Made by a program: the position numbers and the translations under genes. The notes below the pieces were generated by a model that saw nothing but the letters and a program-made list of their open reading frames with translations, had not been told where the DNA came from and searched no databases. This document shows, piece after piece, positions 5,908 through 6,549 of a DNA stretch of 6,549 nucleotides (position 1 is its first letter; each line of letters begins with the position of its first letter). This DNA is from Sphingomonas sp. GTDB lineage: Bacteria; Pseudomonadota; Alphaproteobacteria; Sphingomonadales; Sphingomonadaceae. Location: assembly GCA_019247755.1 (NCBI GenBank), contig JAFBAM010000080.1, positions 1 through 6,549 on the forward strand, in the 5' to 3' direction.

Positions 5908-6549
5908 TCAGGAGCGATGCCGCTTCGTGGTTTTCTGATGCTCCTTGTCGCTCTTGGCTGCGGCTTTCTTCGATCCTCCTTCAGCCTTTCGGGTCTTGGA
6001 GTGATGCTTGGTCGATTTGCTCGCCTCGACTTCGCTTTGCAGCAGCGCCGCACAGTCCTTGTTTCGAAGCAGCTGTGAGTAGCTCATCTTCTTGCAGCGG
6101 CGCTGGTCGGACTTGCTCAGGTTCTTGGCCGGCTTGGCCTTGCGGGTGCTCGGCTTCACTATGGTTTGCAGCGCAGTTCGGCACTTGCTGTCGCGCTTGA
6201 GCCGACGCTCGCTGAGGCTCTTGCAGTGGCGCATCTCGGCCTTGGTCAGGCTCTTCACCGGGCGAGCCTTCTGCGCGGCCGATTTCTTCTTCGGCTCCAA
6301 CCCCTCTCTGCATTTGCTGTTCTGCCTAAGCTGCCGTGCGGTAAGGGCCTTACACCGCTTCAGTTCTGACTTGCTCAGGAAGGGCGTGGCACGTTTCTCG
6401 CTCTTCGCCGCGTGATGAGTCCCGCCTTTGGCCTTGGTGCGGCCTTTCTTCGACTGAGATTTTGCTGACGAAGACTTGGGCTTGGCGGCCGCCGAGCTTT
6501 TCGATCGACGTTCCAGCGTAACGTATCCGCCGGTGTCGACCCAGCGATG
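5908..6549 (-). CDS. Very basic protein with three tandem 43-residue two-Cys repeats (5' partial)
   Basis: I do not recognise this gene. The frame is open from the window edge to a TGA at 5910-5908, giving 213 visible residues; the start lies beyond 6549. The first about 16 residues (HRWVDTGGYVTLERRS) look like the end of an ordered segment. A Lys/Ser/Ala linker of about 40 residues follows, then three repeats with an exact 43-residue period, then a Lys-rich tail. The last 130 residues hold about 40 Lys/Arg against 11 Asp/Glu. All six visible cysteines sit in the repeats at equivalent positions. An in-frame TTG at 6300 is not the start, because it is the last conserved Leu of repeat 1. Repeat conservation with synonymous and conservative changes argues for real coding. 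The gene lies 164 bp upstream of petA on the same strand. It could be an exported disulfide-bonded basic protein or a nucleic-acid-binding one; the sequence does not decide. Confidence 0.8.
   Translation of the reverse strand, partial: HRWVDTGGYVTLERRSKSSAAAKPKSSSAKSQSKKGRTKAKGGTHHAAKSEKRATPFLSKSELKRCKALTARQLRQNSKCREGLEPKKKSAAQKARPVKSLTKAEMRHCKSLSERRLKRDSKCRTALQTIVKPSTRKAKPAKNLSKSDQRRCKKMSYSQLLRNKDCAALLQSEVEASKSTKHHSKTRKAEGGSKKAAAKSDKEHQKTTKRHRS
6040..6378 (-). repeat. Three tandem 129-bp coding repeats
   Basis: Conserved cores of 27 residues are encoded at 6378-6298, 6249-6169 and 6120-6040, starting exactly 129 bp apart. The shared pattern is L-[ST]-K-x-[ED]-x-x-[RH]-C-K-x-[LM]-[ST]-x(3)-L-x(5)-C-x(3)-L. 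Linkers of 16 residues rich in Lys, Ala and Pro separate the cores. Copy 3 is the most diverged (for example YSQLLRNKDC). Confidence 0.88.

Noticed and set aside
5908..6300. TTG at 6300 as the start of the basic repeat protein
   Set aside because: That TTG encodes the last conserved Leu of repeat 1, and the frame stays open to the window edge with a full further repeat upstream.
6040..6378. PsiF-type two-Cys repeat
   Set aside because: As I recall E. coli PsiF, its repeats also have Leu-Thr before a Cys and a second Cys later, but with about 20 residues between cysteines and a different helix pattern; here there are 13.
6092..6415. Plus-strand Leu/Arg-rich frame at the right edge
   Set aside because: It is the antisense shadow of the Lys/Ser-rich repeat gene. 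The regular 129-bp protein repeat is meaningful only on the minus strand.

Overview
The window looks like the chromosome of a high-GC alphaproteobacterium, most likely a sphingomonad. The reasons are the petA-petB-petC order, the style of the cytochrome b and c1 sequences, a MaoC-type hydratase with a sphingomonad/rhodobacter-like active-site segment, and a Gly/Tyr-rich lipoprotein. The genus is an inference from protein style; no rRNA or tRNA gene is visible.

Layout, left to right. At the left edge are the last codons of a probable upstream gene, overlapping a plus-strand MaoC-family hydratase (48-497). Everything else is on the minus strand. A small Gly/Tyr/Trp-rich lipoprotein gene (1099-500) converges on the MaoC gene with a 2-bp gap. 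Next is an exported zinc metallopeptidase of family M28, carboxypeptidase Q-like (2793-1192). Then comes the complete cytochrome bc1 operon, read petA (Rieske, 5743-5168), petB (cytochrome b, 5153-3837), petC (cytochrome c1, 3821-2877), ending in a strong intrinsic terminator at 2851-2816. At the right edge, upstream of petA, is the 3' part of an unrecognised, very basic protein (stop at 5908, start outside the window). It carries three tandem 43-residue repeats, each with two cysteines at fixed positions.

How the genes work together. PetA, PetB and PetC form the quinol:cytochrome c oxidoreductase of the respiratory chain. The tight spacing (14 and 15 bp), a candidate sigma70-type promoter upstream of petA and the terminator after petC support a single transcript. 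The peptidase and lipoprotein are envelope proteins with no evident link to it. The peptidase start codon is only 22 bp beyond the terminator, so how it is transcribed is an open question.

No stretch longer than 300 bp lacks a gene. The main gaps are 1100-1191 (lipoprotein leader), 2794-2876 (terminator and peptidase ribosome-binding site) and 5744-5907 (petA leader). I saw no insertion sequence, CRISPR array, tRNA, riboswitch or phage gene. Most of the window is ordinary core metabolism; the repeat protein at the right edge is the only real candidate for something undescribed.
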